DNA of 5,774 nt from an uncultured Ruminococcus sp. (GTDB lineage: Bacteria; Bacillota; Clostridia; Oscillospirales; Acutalibacteraceae): contig CADCQO010000257.1 of assembly GCA_902803585.1 (NCBI GenBank), positions 1 to 5,774 of the forward strand. The letters are read 5' to 3'. Both the position numbers and the translations under genes were made by a program. Positions 4,802 through 5,774 of the stretch are shown in pieces. Each line of letters opens with the position of its first letter. Within the stretch, counting starts at the first letter, position 1. Below the pieces are notes generated by a model. It was not told where the DNA came from and did not search any database. It saw only the letters and a program-made list of their open reading frames with translations.

Positions 4802-5774
4802 ATGATTACTCAACCCGACAAAAAAACTGTGCTGAACCATCTGATGGAACTGGGCAAATCGAAGGGACAGCTCACCAACAAGGAAATTCTTGATGCAATC
4901 GGTGAGATGGATATTGACCCTGAACAGCTCGAAAAATTCTACGATTCTCTCGAAACCAGCGGTGTAGAAATCGTTGAAACGCTGGACGACATCATTCTCG
5001 ATGACGTAGCGCTCACCTCTATCTCTGAAAACAGCGATATGATGGACGATGAGGACGGCGAACCTTCCGGTGACAGCATTACCATTGATGACCCTGTTAA
5101 AATCTACCTCAAGGAAATCGGACGTGTACCGCTGTTATCCGCAGAAGAAGAGCTGGATCTCGCTATCCGTATCTCTCATGGCGATGTAGCCGCCAAAAAG
5201 CGCCTGTCCGAAGCAAATCTCCGTCTGGTTGTCAGCATCGCTAAGCGCTACCTCGGCAGAGGTATGCAGTTCCTCGATCTGATTCAGGAAGGAAACCTCG
5301 GTCTGATCAAAGCTGTTGAAAAATTCGACTACACAAAGGGCTTCAAATTCTCCACCTATGCAACATGGTGGATCCGTCAGGCAATCACCAGAGCCATTGC
5401 GGATCAGGCAAGAACTATCCGTATTCCGGTACATATGGTGGAAACAATCAACAAGGTCAAGAAGGTATCCAACCAGCTTCTGCACCAGACCGGCCATGAA
5501 CCCACAGCAGAGGAAATTTCCGAAGTCATCAATATGCCGACAGACAAGGTCCGTGAAATCATGCGTGTAGCGCAGGAACCTGTATCCCTCGAAACGCCTA
5601 TCGGTGAAGAGGAAGACAGCCATCTCGGTGACTTCATTCCTGATGAAGATGCCCCTGCTCCGCAGGACGCTGCTTCTCACACCCTGCTGAAAGAACAGCT
5701 GGCAGAGGTTCTTGCTACACTGACCCCCCGTGAAGAACGTGTGCTCCGTCTGCGTTTTGGTCTGGAAGACGGCC
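4802..5774 (+). CDS. rpoD: Primary sigma factor SigA/RpoD, cut by the right edge
   Basis: This is the housekeeping sigma factor that directs RNA polymerase to promoters of the TTGACA/TATAAT kind seen in this window. The 324 complete codons visible cover region 1.1 (about 8-60, with LTNKEILDAI and the DPEQLEKFYDSLE helix), an acidic linker (about 62-96, many D/E), region 1.2 (DDPVKIYLKEIGRVPLLSAEEE, 96-117), and region 2. Region 2 includes core-binding NLRLVVSIAKRY (139-150) and FLDLIQEGNLGLIKAVEKFD (157-176), and the -10 melting and recognition segment FKFSTYATWWIRQAITRAIA (181-200). Region 3 spans about 215-295 and contains the PVSLETPIGEEEDSHLGDFI segment (260-279), which includes the 3.2 finger. 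Region 4.1 has just begun (LTPREERVLRLRFGLEDG); the -35-recognising helix-turn-helix of region 4.2 is outside. Presence of region 1.1 and the full region 2.4 marks it as the primary sigma rather than an alternative one. It follows dnaG, as in many bacteria. Confidence 0.98.
   Translation, partial: MITQPDKKTVLNHLMELGKSKGQLTNKEILDAIGEMDIDPEQLEKFYDSLETSGVEIVETLDDIILDDVALTSISENSDMMDDEDGEPSGDSITIDDPVKIYLKEIGRVPLLSAEEELDLAIRISHGDVAAKKRLSEANLRLVVSIAKRYLGRGMQFLDLIQEGNLGLIKAVEKFDYTKGFKFSTYATWWIRQAITRAIADQARTIRIPVHMVETINKVKKVSNQLLHQTGHEPTAEEISEVINMPTDKVREIMRVAQEPVSLETPIGEEEDSHLGDFIPDEDAPAPQDAASHTLLKEQLAEVLATLTPREERVLRLRFGLEDG

Noticed and set aside
5135..5680. Open frame of about 181 codons antisense to rpoD
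   Set aside because: It is opposite the highly conserved sigma regions 2 and 3 and is explained by codon bias of the real gene.

Overview
This is an ordinary chromosomal housekeeping segment from a low-to-moderate GC Gram-positive bacterium, most likely a Clostridia member of the Ruminococcus/Oscillospiraceae type. That placement is an inference from three things: the dgt-dnaG-rpoD gene order, strong AGGAGG-type ribosome binding sites with occasional GTG/TTG starts, and the style of the proteins (a sigma factor of SigA type with a short acidic linker, a CxC/CxxC zinc form of L31). I see no mobile element, CRISPR array, tRNA, rRNA, toxin-antitoxin pair or defence gene.

Layout. At the left edge, on the minus strand, is the 5' end of a PUA-domain class I SAM-dependent rRNA methyltransferase gene (1-304), driven by a near-consensus promoter (TTGTCA-17-TATAAT). 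A 263-bp divergent intergenic region separates it from rpmE (568-771, ribosomal protein L31), which has its own strong extended -10 promoter preceded by A-tracts. A clear intrinsic terminator (792-824) follows rpmE. Then comes yigZ (855-1475, IMPACT/UPF0029 family), closed by a second intrinsic terminator (1522-1558). A new transcription unit begins near 1633: dgt (1659-2660, HD-domain dNTP triphosphohydrolase), dnaG (2708-4474, primase), a 327-bp gap, and rpoD/sigA (4802 to beyond the right edge, primary sigma factor).

How the genes fit together. The right half is a clostridial version of the macromolecular-synthesis operon: nucleotide-pool control, replication priming and the main sigma factor in one direction. 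The dnaG-rpoD gap has no recognisable terminator. It holds a long imperfect stem-loop and, downstream of it, a good candidate promoter that would let rpoD be expressed separately from dgt-dnaG. The left half holds translation-related genes (rRNA methylase, L31) and yigZ.

The hunt found no undescribed system. The points worth a second look are regulatory: the structured dnaG-rpoD spacer, the two yigZ-flanking terminators with shared arms, an inverted repeat across the rpmE transcription start, and start-codon details at dgt and rpoD.
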